Positions 14,315 through 23,005 of a stretch of 64,000 nucleotides of DNA are shown one piece after another; position 1 is the first letter of the stretch; each line of letters starts with the position of its first letter. Source of the stretch: Paenibacillus sp. MZ04-78.2 (GTDB taxonomy: Bacteria; Bacillota; Bacilli; Paenibacillales; NBRC-103111); assembly GCF_024213375.1 (NCBI RefSeq), contig NZ_JANAVJ010000010.1, positions 62,001 through 126,000 on the forward strand, read 5' to 3'. The notes under the pieces were generated by a model. That model searched no databases and was not told the DNA's origin. It was given only the letters and a program-made list of their open reading frames with translations. The translations under genes were made by a program, and so were the position numbers.

Positions 14315-15397
14315 GTGTCCCAGAAGCTCAAAATAGCCATTATCGGTTGCGGCGGTATTGCAAACGGAAAGCATTTGCCGAGTCTGTCTCGTTTGGAGCA
14401 AGTTGAACTTGTCGCATTTTGTGATATTGTTTCCGAGCGGGCCGAAGAAGCGAAAGCGAAGTACGGCAATGCGGAAGCGAAGGTTTATGAAGAGTATAAA
14501 GCGCTGCTGCAAGATGCGTCGATCGATGTCGTTCACGTATGTACGCCGAACGATTCCCATGCGGAGATCACGATTGCGGCGCTGGAAGCCGGCAAGCATG
14601 TGATGTGCGAGAAGCCGATGGCCAAGACGGCGGCCGATGCTCGCCGGATGGTCGAGGCGGCCAAGCGGACAGGCAAGAAGCTGACGATCGGCTACAACAA
14701 CCGTTTCCGGGAGGACAGCCTTTATTTGAAACGCATCTGCGAGGAAGGCGAGCTTGGCGACATCTACTATGCGAAAGCGCATGCCGTTCGTCGCCGTGCC
14801 GTGCCGACTTGGGGCGTCTTCCTTGACGAAGAGAAGCAAGGCGGAGGACCGCTGATCGATATCGGCACGCATGCCCTCGACCTGACGCTCTGGCTGATGG
14901 ATAACTACGAACCGAAGGTCGTGCTTGGAACGGCTTTTCATAAATTGTCCGGCAAAGAAAACGCTGCCAATGCTTGGGGACCCTGGGACCCGAAGAAATT
15001 TACGGTGGAGGATTCGGCCTTCGGCATGATCGTGATGAAGAACGGCGCGACCATCATGCTGGAATCGAGCTGGGCGCTCAATACGCTCGATGCGAAGGAA
15101 GGGAAGACCACCTTGTGCGGAACGGAAGGCGGCGCGGATATGGAGGACGGCCTCCGGCTGAACGGCGAGAAGCTGAGCCGCTTATACATGAACAAGATCC
15201 AGCTCGGCGGCGGCGGGGTCGATTTCTACGACGGTCAAAGCGAGAGCGCGCCGGATACGGAAATGCGTCTGTGGATCGATGCTATCCTGCATGACAAGCA
15301 GCCGGTCGTCACGCCGGAGCAGGCTTGCGTCGTGTCCGAAATTCTCGAAGCGATCTATGAATCGGCGAAAACAGGCAAAGCTGTAACCTTCGACTAA
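14315..15397 (+). CDS. Gfo/Idh/MocA-family NAD(P)-dependent oxidoreductase
   Basis: A 360-residue sugar/inositol-type dehydrogenase. The N-terminal Rossmann motif 'IAIIGCGGIANGKH' and the 'CEKPMAKTAADARRM' signature (catalytic-lysine EKP motif) near residue 97 are canonical, followed by 'GYNNRFREDSLYLK' and 'GGGPLIDIGTHALDLTLWLM'. It should oxidise or reduce a sugar or cyclitol with NAD(P). The start GTG 14315 has AGGAGG eight bases upstream. A second family member and an AraC-type regulator follow in the same direction, suggesting a small carbohydrate-catabolic operon. Confidence 0.93.
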   Translation: MSQKLKIAIIGCGGIANGKHLPSLSRLEQVELVAFCDIVSERAEEAKAKYGNAEAKVYEEYKALLQDASIDVVHVCTPNDSHAEITIAALEAGKHVMCEKPMAKTAADARRMVEAAKRTGKKLTIGYNNRFREDSLYLKRICEEGELGDIYYAKAHAVRRRAVPTWGVFLDEEKQGGGPLIDIGTHALDLTLWLMDNYEPKVVLGTAFHKLSGKENAANAWGPWDPKKFTVEDSAFGMIVMKNGATIMLESSWALNTLDAKEGKTTLCGTEGGADMEDGLRLNGEKLSRLYMNKIQLGGGGVDFYDGQSESAPDTEMRLWIDAILHDKQPVVTPEQACVVSEILEAIYESAKTGKAVTFD

Positions 15398-15421
15398 GCG
15401 CCGGAAGAAAGGATGGGAACG

Positions 15422-16441
15422 ATGATCAGAGTAGCGATGCTCAGCTTTTGGCATGTGCATGCCGCCGATTACGCGAAGCAGGCGGAGGAGCATCCGGATA
15501 CGGAAATTGTGGCCGTATGGGATGAACTTCCGGAGCGCGGACGCCGGGAAGCGGAAGCGCGGGGCGTCCGGTTTTACGACAAGCTGGAGGAACTCCTCGC
15601 TCAGCCGGATATCGACGCGGTGATTGTCGATACGCCGACCAACCTGCACCGGGATGTGTTGGTGGCAGCGGCGCAGGCGGGCAAACATATGTTTACGGAA
15701 AAAGTCGTTGCGCCGACGCTGAAGGAAAGCAACGAAATTATGGAAGCGGTCCGCAAGGCCGGTGTCAAGTTAACGGTGTCGCTTCCGCGATTGAACGAAG
15801 GCTATACACTGGCCGTGCAGGACGTGCTGAGCCGGGGGCTGCTCGGCGAAGTGACGCTCGTCCGCACGCGGCTGTCTCATAACGGCGCGATTCCAAACGA
15901 CCAATCGGCGAACGGCTGGCTGCCTGCGCACTTCTACAATGCCGAGCAGTGCGGCGGCGGCGCGATGATCGACCTCGGCTGCCATCCGATGTATTTGGCC
16001 CGCTTGTTCCTCGGCATGCCGGAGAGCGTAACGGCCAGCTACGGCTACGTCACGGACCGGGAAGTCGAGGACAATGCGGTGTCCGTGCTGCGTTATACCA
16101 GCGGGGCGCTTGCCGTTGTGGAAGCGGGCTTCGTCAACCGGCATTCGCCGTTCGTGATCGAAGTGCACGGCACGGAAGGCAGCTTGCTCTATTCGACGCA
16201 CGACAACCGTTTGCTCGTGCGCACGGCGAAGGGCGGAGCGGCGTCGGACGAGGAATGGCGCGTGCAGGAGCTTCCGGCCGGTCGCCCGTCGGCGTTTCAT
16301 CAGTGGGTAACCCATATTCAGCAGGGGACGATGGCGGAGGAAAATATCGGGCTGGCGCTGGACCTGACGCGGTTAATGGAAGCTTCGAACTTATCCGCAC
16401 GCTCCGGGACGGCCTGCCGACTTAACGATTTGCAGCCATGA
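15422..16441 (+). CDS. Gfo/Idh/MocA-family oxidoreductase lacking the usual Gly-rich motif
   Basis: A 339-residue relative of the upstream gene. The region corresponding to the dinucleotide-binding loop reads 'VAMLSFWHVHAADYAKQ' instead of GxGxxG, and the EKP motif reads 'FTEKVVAPTLKE', keeping the lysine but not the proline. Downstream it has the family block 'GGGAMIDLGCHPMYLARLF' with the usual DxGxH. It may therefore bind cofactor differently or act on an unusual substrate. I take ATG 15422, with AAGGA nine bases upstream; an in-frame ATG at 15413 overlaps that box. The stop overlaps the araC-family start by four bases. Confidence 0.88.
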   Translation: MIRVAMLSFWHVHAADYAKQAEEHPDTEIVAVWDELPERGRREAEARGVRFYDKLEELLAQPDIDAVIVDTPTNLHRDVLVAAAQAGKHMFTEKVVAPTLKESNEIMEAVRKAGVKLTVSLPRLNEGYTLAVQDVLSRGLLGEVTLVRTRLSHNGAIPNDQSANGWLPAHFYNAEQCGGGAMIDLGCHPMYLARLFLGMPESVTASYGYVTDREVEDNAVSVLRYTSGALAVVEAGFVNRHSPFVIEVHGTEGSLLYSTHDNRLLVRTAKGGAASDEEWRVQELPAGRPSAFHQWVTHIQQGTMAEENIGLALDLTRLMEASNLSARSGTACRLNDLQP

Positions 16442-17400
16442 ACGGTCAGTCCCGAATCGGCGCGAGGCCGTATCCGTTCGAGCTGATGCTGGAAAACCCG
16501 ACGGCGCTTGACCGGCTGGAGGTGGAGTTCAAATGGGGTCATTACGGCATTCGCATGCTGAACTTTCACCATACCAGCTTTGCTTCGGGCCGGATCGTTC
16601 ATTTTCATAAGCATTCGGACTTCGAGTTTCATTTTATCCCGCGCGGCAAAGGGAAGGTCATTCTCGGCAGCGAGCCGTACTCGTTGCAGGAAGGGCAGAT
16701 GTATTTGACCGGTCCCGGTCTCCTGCATTATCAGGAGGCGGATGCCTTCGAGGCGATGGATGAGCTGTGTCTGCATATCGATATTCGGAAGCTGGAAGCG
16801 GAAGAGACGGCAGACTCGGAGGCATGGGGAGCCCGCTGGGAGCAGGCGGAGGCGGAAGCGTGCATCCGCCGCCTGGAGCAGCTGCCTCCGCGGCCGATGG
16901 CCGACAAATACAAGGCGATGGAATGCTTTATGACGGCTTACCGGGCCTGGTACGAAAATCAGCCGGGCGTTCTGACGGTGATCAAGCAATCGATCATTCA
17001 GGTGCTGCTGCGGATGACGCGGGCCTACGACGAAACGCCGCAGCGGGACCTGCCGTCCCGGGATATGAAAAACTACCGCTACCAGCTTGCCGCCCAGTTT
17101 ATCAAAGACAACTACATGGCCCCGTTAACGCTGGAGGTGGTGGCGGAGCGGGTGCAGATCAGCCCGAGACAGCTGCAGCGCATTTTTCGCGAGCAAACGG
17201 GAGGCACGTTCAGCGAGTACATCGAGCATGTTCGGCTCGCGCAAATCTGCAAGGAATTGGCCGAGAGCGAGTTCACCATCGACCAGATCGCGGTTCAGAA
17301 CGGCTTCTCCAGCGCCAACTATTTGCATTACGTATTTAAGAAAAAGCTCGGCACCACGCCGATGCAGTACCGTTTGCAGCATAACGTTACACAGCATTAG
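16438..17400 (+). CDS. AraC-family transcriptional regulator
   Basis: A 320-residue regulator. The N-terminal half contains a cupin-type sensor ('HFHKHSDFEFHFIPRGKGK', 'EGQMYLTGPGLLHYQE'). The C-terminal ~90 residues hold two helix-turn-helix units ('LTLEVVAERVQISPRQLQRI' and 'TIDQIAVQNGFSSANYLHYV') followed by the 'FKKKLGTTPMQYR' end typical of the family. ATGA overlap with the upstream oxidoreductase suggests co-transcription, and it probably controls that operon in response to a sugar. A terminator follows. Confidence 0.93.
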   Translation: MNGQSRIGARPYPFELMLENPTALDRLEVEFKWGHYGIRMLNFHHTSFASGRIVHFHKHSDFEFHFIPRGKGKVILGSEPYSLQEGQMYLTGPGLLHYQEADAFEAMDELCLHIDIRKLEAEETADSEAWGARWEQAEAEACIRRLEQLPPRPMADKYKAMECFMTAYRAWYENQPGVLTVIKQSIIQVLLRMTRAYDETPQRDLPSRDMKNYRYQLAAQFIKDNYMAPLTLEVVAERVQISPRQLQRIFREQTGGTFSEYIEHVRLAQICKELAESEFTIDQIAVQNGFSSANYLHYVFKKKLGTTPMQYRLQHNVTQH

Positions 17401-17421
17401 CCGTTTCCAAGCAACTGAGAA

Positions 17422-17491
17422 AACACCTGAAGCCGTTCTCCTTCGTTCGCGTATCGAATGGGGGAAAACGCTTGTCAGGTGTTATTTTTTC
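17422..17491 (+). terminator. Intrinsic terminator after the AraC-family gene
   Basis: AACACCTGA (17422-17430) pairs with TCAGGTGTT (17475-17483), followed by a T-rich tail. The long loop contains further imperfect pairing that would extend the stem. Confidence 0.75.
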
Positions 17492-17539
17492 TTGGGAACG
17501 AGCTGACGTTCATTCCAAGAGTTCAACGTATGGTGGCTT

Positions 17540-18778
17540 TTAGCGTTGATACCCGCGTACAGGCATATGCTTAATTCCTGAAATAAAATTAGAGCCCAGG
17601 TATTCAACAGGGCCAATCACATCAAAATGAGTAAAATTTGTTGTGAGTTCATCAAATAAAAAGGTCATCGTATGTTTGGCTATTCTGCTTCCGATGCAAT
17701 GATGGACACCTGTGCCAAAGGAAATATGAGGATTGGGATGCCGCTGCATATTAAAGGTATAAGGATCTGCAAAAATCTCCTCATCGCGATTCGCCGAGCC
17801 TACCCAGACGGCAACAGCATCTCCCTCTTTAATCGGCACTCCCCGGATTTCCGTATCCATCGTGGCATATCTCAAAAAGTGGCTGCCCGGAGAAGACCAA
17901 CGAAAAGCCTCTTCGACAAAGCTGTCCATAGATTCAGGATGTGCGGCAAGCTCCTCAAGCCCATTTATTTTCGTCTGCTCCAGTACCGTTGAGCTAGCGA
18001 CATGCGGAGTCGTAGCTGTAGCTCCGAGCAAAATGCTGTAGCAGTTGGAAATGACCGTTGGTATGTCCATCTTCTCGCCAGCGATCTCCAGCTGTAACAA
18101 TGCGCTAATCAGGTCATCTCCCGGAGAACGGCGGCGCTGCTTGACCATATCTTGAAAGTAACCAAACAACTCCCTGTGTGCCAATTGCAAAGTCGCTGTG
18201 ATATCGTCATCTGCCAATTTAAATTCCTCATCCTCAGGAGCAACGGACATGATGGTTAGCCGTGTCAGTGTTGGCCAATCCTCCGGAGGCAGCTCCAGGA
18301 TGCATCCGCCTACACAAATCGATAAAGCAAACGCGGCACGAGCAAAATCAATCCCCTCATCTTCTAAGCTTGGCAGAACCAGCTTGCGGATTTCCTGGCG
18401 AATCTGATCTTCATGCTTGAGGATGGAGTCAGGAGTAAAGAATTGGTGCATGGCACGTCTCATTTGGGTATGGCGTGGCGGATCTGTCACGGCCATTTGC
18501 TTGCCGCCGGAGGGATCATCCCTTCCAAGCAAACTGAGCAAATTTCCCCGTTCGGAGGTAAACGTCTTATAATCCTTCAATACCTGCACAACATCCCTAT
18601 ATTTCGTAATCGACCAGAAGCCCAACTTGTCATCGACCTGCTGCCAATGAACAGGCGCCTGATGGCGCAGTGCGGCCCATACCGCATGAGGCTCTCCATG
18701 GCTGTATAAATAGGGATCGAGCAAATTGACATCTTTGATGTTGACTTGAGAAAAATCAATGGAAGCCGATGCTGTCAT
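17540..18778 (-). CDS. Cytochrome P450 (probable peptide-tailoring monooxygenase)
   Basis: A 412-residue soluble bacterial P450. The haem-ligand loop 'FGTGVHHCIGSRIAKH' places the axial cysteine at Cys361. The K-helix ExxR is present in 'EEAFRW', and the I-helix reads 'LLGATATTPH'. In that I-helix the residue before the conserved Thr, normally Asp or Glu, is Ala. Start is ATG 18778, with GGAGGAG nine bases upstream; the frame stays open six codons further to a TTG that would overlap that box. It is divergent from the exporter/NRPS operon across an AT-rich region. It probably hydroxylates the peptide, a carrier-bound amino acid or the acyl chain, but the sequence does not say which. It needs ferredoxin partners that are not in this window. 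Confidence 0.93.
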   Translation of the reverse strand: MTASASIDFSQVNIKDVNLLDPYLYSHGEPHAVWAALRHQAPVHWQQVDDKLGFWSITKYRDVVQVLKDYKTFTSERGNLLSLLGRDDPSGGKQMAVTDPPRHTQMRRAMHQFFTPDSILKHEDQIRQEIRKLVLPSLEDEGIDFARAAFALSICVGGCILELPPEDWPTLTRLTIMSVAPEDEEFKLADDDITATLQLAHRELFGYFQDMVKQRRRSPGDDLISALLQLEIAGEKMDIPTVISNCYSILLGATATTPHVASSTVLEQTKINGLEELAAHPESMDSFVEEAFRWSSPGSHFLRYATMDTEIRGVPIKEGDAVAVWVGSANRDEEIFADPYTFNMQRHPNPHISFGTGVHHCIGSRIAKHTMTFLFDELTTNFTHFDVIGPVEYLGSNFISGIKHMPVRGYQR

Positions 18779-19068
18779 TTTCGTTATCTCCTCCAACTGT
18801 TAAATTCTTGGAAACCAATGTATATCCAAGAGTCAAGTGACTATATTTGAAACTGATTTTACCAATAATCCTATTTATTTTATATGGAGTAATTAAAATA
18901 ATAATTATGTCAATATTTGTATTGTAAGGTTTTTAATTCATATGATCAATGTTTATTTTTATAATGCATGGATCAAACCTGTTCCGGGCTTATGAAACTC
19001 ATTGTGTTCTTTATAAAACGTGCCATCAAATTTTTCAATCGATCGAAACCATAATCTTGTGAAACCGC

Positions 19069-19096
19069 TTGCAATTATTTAATCCTCCGTTATAAT
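19069..19096 (+). promoter_or_regulatory. Sigma-A type promoter of the exporter/NRPS operon
   Basis: TTGCAA (19069-19074), a 16-base spacer and a perfect TATAAT (19091-19096). Transcription would start near 19103, leaving a leader of about 300 bases before the first exporter gene. No other plus-strand promoter as good was seen before the NRPS genes, which follow with short gaps, so the ~40-kb operon probably depends on this one. Confidence 0.6.
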
Positions 19097-19205
19097 GTTA
19101 ATATATGCTTTATATGGAAATAACACAGCGCTTACAAAATGAAGTTACAATGTTCATGTTAGCAAGAGATAATGACAGAGAAAGAGAGGGTGAGAGGTAA
19201 GGCAA

Positions 19206-19379
19206 GTGTCGACAGCTTCAAAGGTTATGACTTCATTCATCATGAAACGGGCCACAGACTTGTTCACCTATTGTGGGCTCAACATTTTCTCGCCAGTCAC
19301 CTCCTCCCACAACAGGAGTATTTCCGATTATACAGATATGAAAAATAGTAAATTAGCTAGCGAATTGGTGGTCAGTTGA
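19206..19379 (+). CDS. Possible 57-residue small ORF upstream of the exporter genes
   Basis: A GTG at 19206, with AGAGG eight bases upstream, opens a 57-codon frame ending at TGA 19377-19379, 22 bases before the exporter start. The predicted peptide begins 'MSTASKVMTSFIMKRATDLF', has a single Cys and a Ser/Asp-rich second half, and matches no family I recognise. A competing frame (ATG 19172 to TAG 19346-19348, 58 residues, His-rich, poor ribosome binding site) overlaps it. Either could be a leader peptide or a chance frame in an untranslated leader. Confidence 0.25.
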   Translation: MSTASKVMTSFIMKRATDLFTYCGLNIFSPVTSSHNRSISDYTDMKNSKLASELVVS

Positions 19380-19401
19380 TACTTCATGAACGGAGGAAGA
19401 T

Positions 19402-21198
19402 ATGTTGACTGAAAGCTCGCCGGTTTTTCGCAGACTCGTACGTTATGTGAAGCCATACTCGTTCTGGGTGGCGGTAACAGTCGTTGCTTCGCTGGCGCTC
19501 GCTGCCATCGAGATCATGCTGGGCAAGTTTTTCGAATGGATAGTGAATGGGGGGGCAGCCTCTGCCTCTATGATTTTCTTCCTGCTGGTAGGGATGATCG
19601 TGATTGGCATGCCGTGCCGGTACCTGATCAAATATGGATCAGCCCGCTTTAGTGTCAAGGTGCTTCGCGATTTGCGCAACGAACTCGTGCGCAGATTTGG
19701 CGATATGCCGCTTTCCCAAGCGGAACGCAAATTAACGGGCGATTTGATTTCCCGGTGTACGGGCGATACGGCGCTGCTGCAAAATTTTTTCATTCAGCAC
19801 TTCGCCAATTTGTTTTATTTGCCTGTCGTTTTTATCGGCGCGCTGACCCTGCTTTTGCTTACACACTGGAAGCTGGTGCTGTTCAGTCTCGTGCTGTTTC
19901 CTTTAGGCATGCTGGTTGCCGGACTGCTGACCCATACGCTGCGTTCGACTTCCGAGCAGATCCAGAACACCATGGGTCAATTGAATGCACTGGCGCAGGA
20001 CTCCATCGGAGGCTTGGCGGTGATGAAGGCGTTTAATGCGCAGACGATATTTTATCAAAAGTATAGCGAACTGACGCAGCATGCCGTAAAGCTGGGCTTG
20101 CGGCTTGAAAAGCGGTATGCGGCGCTCGGGCCCATCGCTATTCTGTTCCTTGCGGTACCTGTTATTTTCGTCGTTATGTATGGCGGGCATTTAATCCGAA
20201 TCGGTGAATTGAATGCCGGTAGTCTCATCTTGTTTCTTTACTTGCTGCCACTTGCCTTGCAGCCGGTCAGCTTGGCTCCTACACTGATTGCCCAATTGCA
20301 GGAGGCTTCGGGCGCCTCCCGGCGGCTTTTCCATGCGCTTGACTGGCCTGTCGAAAGGCAAACCGGTTCCAAGGAGCAAGCTGGCTCGTGGGATGTTCCG
20401 GTCAGCGTCGAGCGTGTATCCTTTTCCTACGAAGGTAAAACGAACGTACTGGACGACATCAGCTTTCAGTTAAACCGGGGAGAAACACTGGCTATCGTCG
20501 GCGCAAGCGGCGGTGGGAAGACGACAATCTTTAAGCTGCTGTGCGGCTTTTACGAGCCTGAACCGGGCGAAGGTACGATACGTATGTTCGGCAGGCCTTT
20601 GTCCGAGTGGGATTTATCCGCGCTGCGGTCAAATATTTCCGTTGTCTCCCAGGATTCTTATCTATTTCCCGCTACGGTCGCTGACAATATCGGATTTGGG
20701 CGGCTGGGAGCTACCCGTGAGGAGATTATGGCTGCAGCCCAGGCAGCGAATGCCCACGACTTTATCGAGCAGCTTCCGCAAGGCTATGATACGATGCTGG
20801 GCGAGCGGGGCGGCGGATTATCCGGGGGGCAACGGCAGCGGATGGCCATTGCCAGAGCGATGCTTCGGCAGTCCCCGCTCATCCTGCTGGACGAGCCTAC
20901 TTCGGCACTTGATACGGTGTCCGAATCCCTTGTGCATAGCGCCTTAAAGCGTTTGGCTGATGACCGCAGCGTTATGGTGATCGCCCACCGGCTGTCAACG
21001 ATTTTGCAGGCTGACCGTATACTTGTCCTTGATCAGGGACGTATTGCGGAAAGCGGTACGCATGATGAGCTTTTGGCGCAAAACGGTGTTTATAAAAAGC
21101 TGTATCTCTATCAATTAACGAAGGAAGATGAGACAGCGCAGGGCACGGCAAGCAGGAAGGGGGGAGCGGACTATGTCCTTCAAACAAGCGTTCCTTGA
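19402..21198 (+). CDS. ABC exporter half-transporter (permease-ATPase fusion), first subunit
   Basis: A 598-residue protein with a six-helix transmembrane domain (about residues 1-320) and a C-terminal ATPase. Walker A 'GASGGGKTT' is near 369, the signature 'LSGGQRQRMAIARAML' follows, and Walker B 'LILLDEPTSALD' keeps the catalytic Glu. The layout is that of multidrug/peptide exporters such as BmrC/BmrD. The start ATG 19402 has GGAGGA six bases upstream. It overlaps the next half-transporter by 26 bases, so the two are likely made together as a heterodimer. Placement at the head of the NRPS operon suggests export of, or self-protection from, the peptide product. Confidence 0.93.
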   Translation: MLTESSPVFRRLVRYVKPYSFWVAVTVVASLALAAIEIMLGKFFEWIVNGGAASASMIFFLLVGMIVIGMPCRYLIKYGSARFSVKVLRDLRNELVRRFGDMPLSQAERKLTGDLISRCTGDTALLQNFFIQHFANLFYLPVVFIGALTLLLLTHWKLVLFSLVLFPLGMLVAGLLTHTLRSTSEQIQNTMGQLNALAQDSIGGLAVMKAFNAQTIFYQKYSELTQHAVKLGLRLEKRYAALGPIAILFLAVPVIFVVMYGGHLIRIGELNAGSLILFLYLLPLALQPVSLAPTLIAQLQEASGASRRLFHALDWPVERQTGSKEQAGSWDVPVSVERVSFSYEGKTNVLDDISFQLNRGETLAIVGASGGGKTTIFKLLCGFYEPEPGEGTIRMFGRPLSEWDLSALRSNISVVSQDSYLFPATVADNIGFGRLGATREEIMAAAQAANAHDFIEQLPQGYDTMLGERGGGLSGGQRQRMAIARAMLRQSPLILLDEPTSALDTVSESLVHSALKRLADDRSVMVIAHRLSTILQADRILVLDQGRIAESGTHDELLAQNGVYKKLYLYQLTKEDETAQGTASRKGGADYVLQTSVP

Positions 21199-22957
21199 TT
21201 ACAAGCAGCTCATGAAGTTTATGCGCCCCCGACGCCGTCTTTATTATACCGGACTGATCGGCGATAGCTTGGCCAACTCCGGACTTTCGATACTTATTGC
21301 TTTTGTGATCAAAGACCTGTTGAATTTTGCAGTCGGCGGGCAGTTGGAAGATCTGTATACGGCTATTACGATTGTGGTCAGCTCCGTTGTCGGATTGTGT
21401 ATCTTATCGCCTATATTCAGCTATTTGTATTTGCGAAGCATCAGGCTGACCTTAGCGGATATGCGGATGCAGTTATACAAGCATATTGGTAAAATCACGT
21501 TTCGCGCTGCGGAAGAACACCACTCCGGCGACCTGCTTTCGCGGATGACCAGTGATGTGCAAGTGGTCGAAAAAACGTACCATGAGCATTTAAGATCGAT
21601 TGTTTCACAAATCACCATGGTAGCCGGATCGATTCTTGTCCTATGCGTGGTCGATTGGCGTTTCGCCCTTGTCCTCGTCGTCCTGGCACTGTTGACTATA
21701 GGCATTAACGCGCGTTTTGCTCCCCGGATGCGCGCGATCGGCGACAAGCTGCAAGCGCAAATGGGCATATTGACAGAGCGCGTAGGGGATTTAATCGGCG
21801 GTCTCCAGATCACGAAGCTATTCGGTTTGAGGGACCAGATCGGCAAGCTTTGCGAGGAGGCCAGTGAGGAAGTTAGCGAGTCCGGCCTCAAGCAGGGCCA
21901 TCAATCCGGTGTGCTGGAAGCCTGCAACTCCGCCGTTCAATTTTTCAGCATGGGGGGGATTCTCGCCATCGGCTTATATCTCGTGTCCAGACAGCAGCTT
22001 GAACTGGGGACGCTTGGTTTAATTCTTTACCTGCAAATTGGAATTTCAAGCACCTTTCTCCAGGTTGGGGCTGCGATTACGCTGATGCAAAACTCGCTCG
22101 CCGGTGCTGCCCGAATCCATCAACTGCTGGATGAGCCTACGGAGCCGGAAGGTGACAGGGCTACCGCTGCTCTGGCTGAGCTGGCCTATCAAGAGGCATC
22201 CGGCAATGTCCCGGCGCTGGAGCTTTGTAACGTTACCTTTAGTTACGAGCCGGGCCGCCCGGTGCTGCGGTGTCTGTCTATGTCTGCAACGGAGGGGAAA
22301 GTGACTGCAGTAGTCGGACCAAGCGGGGGCGGTAAAAGCACGATCATGAAGCTGCTGCTCAGCTTTTACGAGCAGGAGTCTGGTCTGATAACCATTCAAG
22401 GCAAACCTCTAGAGCTTTATAGTATTAAAGAACTGCGCGAGCTCATTGCGTATGTCCCTCAGGAAGCATTTCTTTTCCACGATTCGATTGCCGGGAACAT
22501 CCGTCTTGGACGCCCGGATGCTAGCGATGAGGAAGTGGAGAATGCGGCCCGGATGGCGCATGCCCATGCATTCATTACAGAGCTGCCGGAAGGTTATGCG
22601 ACAATTGTCGGGGAACGCGGTTCAACCTTATCCGGAGGGCAGCGTCAACGGATTGCGATTGCCAGAGCCCTGCTCAAAAATGCACCCATTCTATTGTTGG
22701 ACGAGGCTACATCCGCTTTGGATGCGGAGTCGGAGCATGAAGTCCAGCTAGCGCTTCAAGAGCTGATGAGGGGTAGAACAACGCTAGTCATCGCCCATAG
22801 GCTGTCGACCATAGAGCAAGCCGATTGCATTTGCGTGGTTGCCGATGGCAGCTTGGTCGAGCAAGGAATACACGAAGAGCTGCTAGCCAAAGATGGCGTG
22901 TACGCCAAGCTTCACGATTTACAATACCACGCAGAGCAGGTCTTGGTGTCTGTATAA
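21173..22957 (+). CDS. ABC exporter half-transporter (permease-ATPase fusion), second subunit
   Basis: A 594-residue protein with the same layout: transmembrane domain to about residue 330, Walker A 'GPSGGGKST' near 382, signature 'LSGGQRQRIAIARALL', Walker B 'ILLLDEATSALD', and the H-loop in 'VIAHRLSTIEQ'. Both this and its partner have intact catalytic Glu and signature residues, so unlike many heterodimers neither ATP site looks degenerate. ATG 21173 is chosen, with GGGGAG upstream; the frame is open back to 21128 inside the partner gene. The NRPS gene starts about 50 bases after its stop. Confidence 0.93.
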   Translation: MSFKQAFLDYKQLMKFMRPRRRLYYTGLIGDSLANSGLSILIAFVIKDLLNFAVGGQLEDLYTAITIVVSSVVGLCILSPIFSYLYLRSIRLTLADMRMQLYKHIGKITFRAAEEHHSGDLLSRMTSDVQVVEKTYHEHLRSIVSQITMVAGSILVLCVVDWRFALVLVVLALLTIGINARFAPRMRAIGDKLQAQMGILTERVGDLIGGLQITKLFGLRDQIGKLCEEASEEVSESGLKQGHQSGVLEACNSAVQFFSMGGILAIGLYLVSRQQLELGTLGLILYLQIGISSTFLQVGAAITLMQNSLAGAARIHQLLDEPTEPEGDRATAALAELAYQEASGNVPALELCNVTFSYEPGRPVLRCLSMSATEGKVTAVVGPSGGGKSTIMKLLLSFYEQESGLITIQGKPLELYSIKELRELIAYVPQEAFLFHDSIAGNIRLGRPDASDEEVENAARMAHAHAFITELPEGYATIVGERGSTLSGGQRQRIAIARALLKNAPILLLDEATSALDAESEHEVQLALQELMRGRTTLVIAHRLSTIEQADCICVVADGSLVEQGIHEELLAKDGVYAKLHDLQYHAEQVLVSV

Positions 22958-23005
22958 CATCTACAGTATCACTTTACGATGCGAATAGGAGTGTGTGAAT
23001 TTGTC

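Larger units (their letters stand above)
18779..19401. other. AT-rich divergent regulatory region between the P450 and the exporter/NRPS operon
   Basis: This roughly 620-base stretch is much richer in A and T than either neighbour. It must hold the minus-strand promoter for the P450 (a TTGACA reads on the minus strand at 18908-18913, without a well-spaced -10) and a clear plus-strand promoter at 19069-19096. The ~300-base transcribed leader after that promoter contains two overlapping small open frames and an imperfect 11-bp inverted repeat (CCTATTGTGGG at 19267-19277 with CCCACAACAGG at 19306-19316). No T-box, riboswitch or terminator signature was recognised. Confidence 0.6.

Noticed and set aside
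19097-19401. T-box or amino-acid-sensing riboswitch in the exporter/NRPS leader
   Set aside because: No AGGGTGGnACCGCG box, specifier stem or terminator/antiterminator pair was found.
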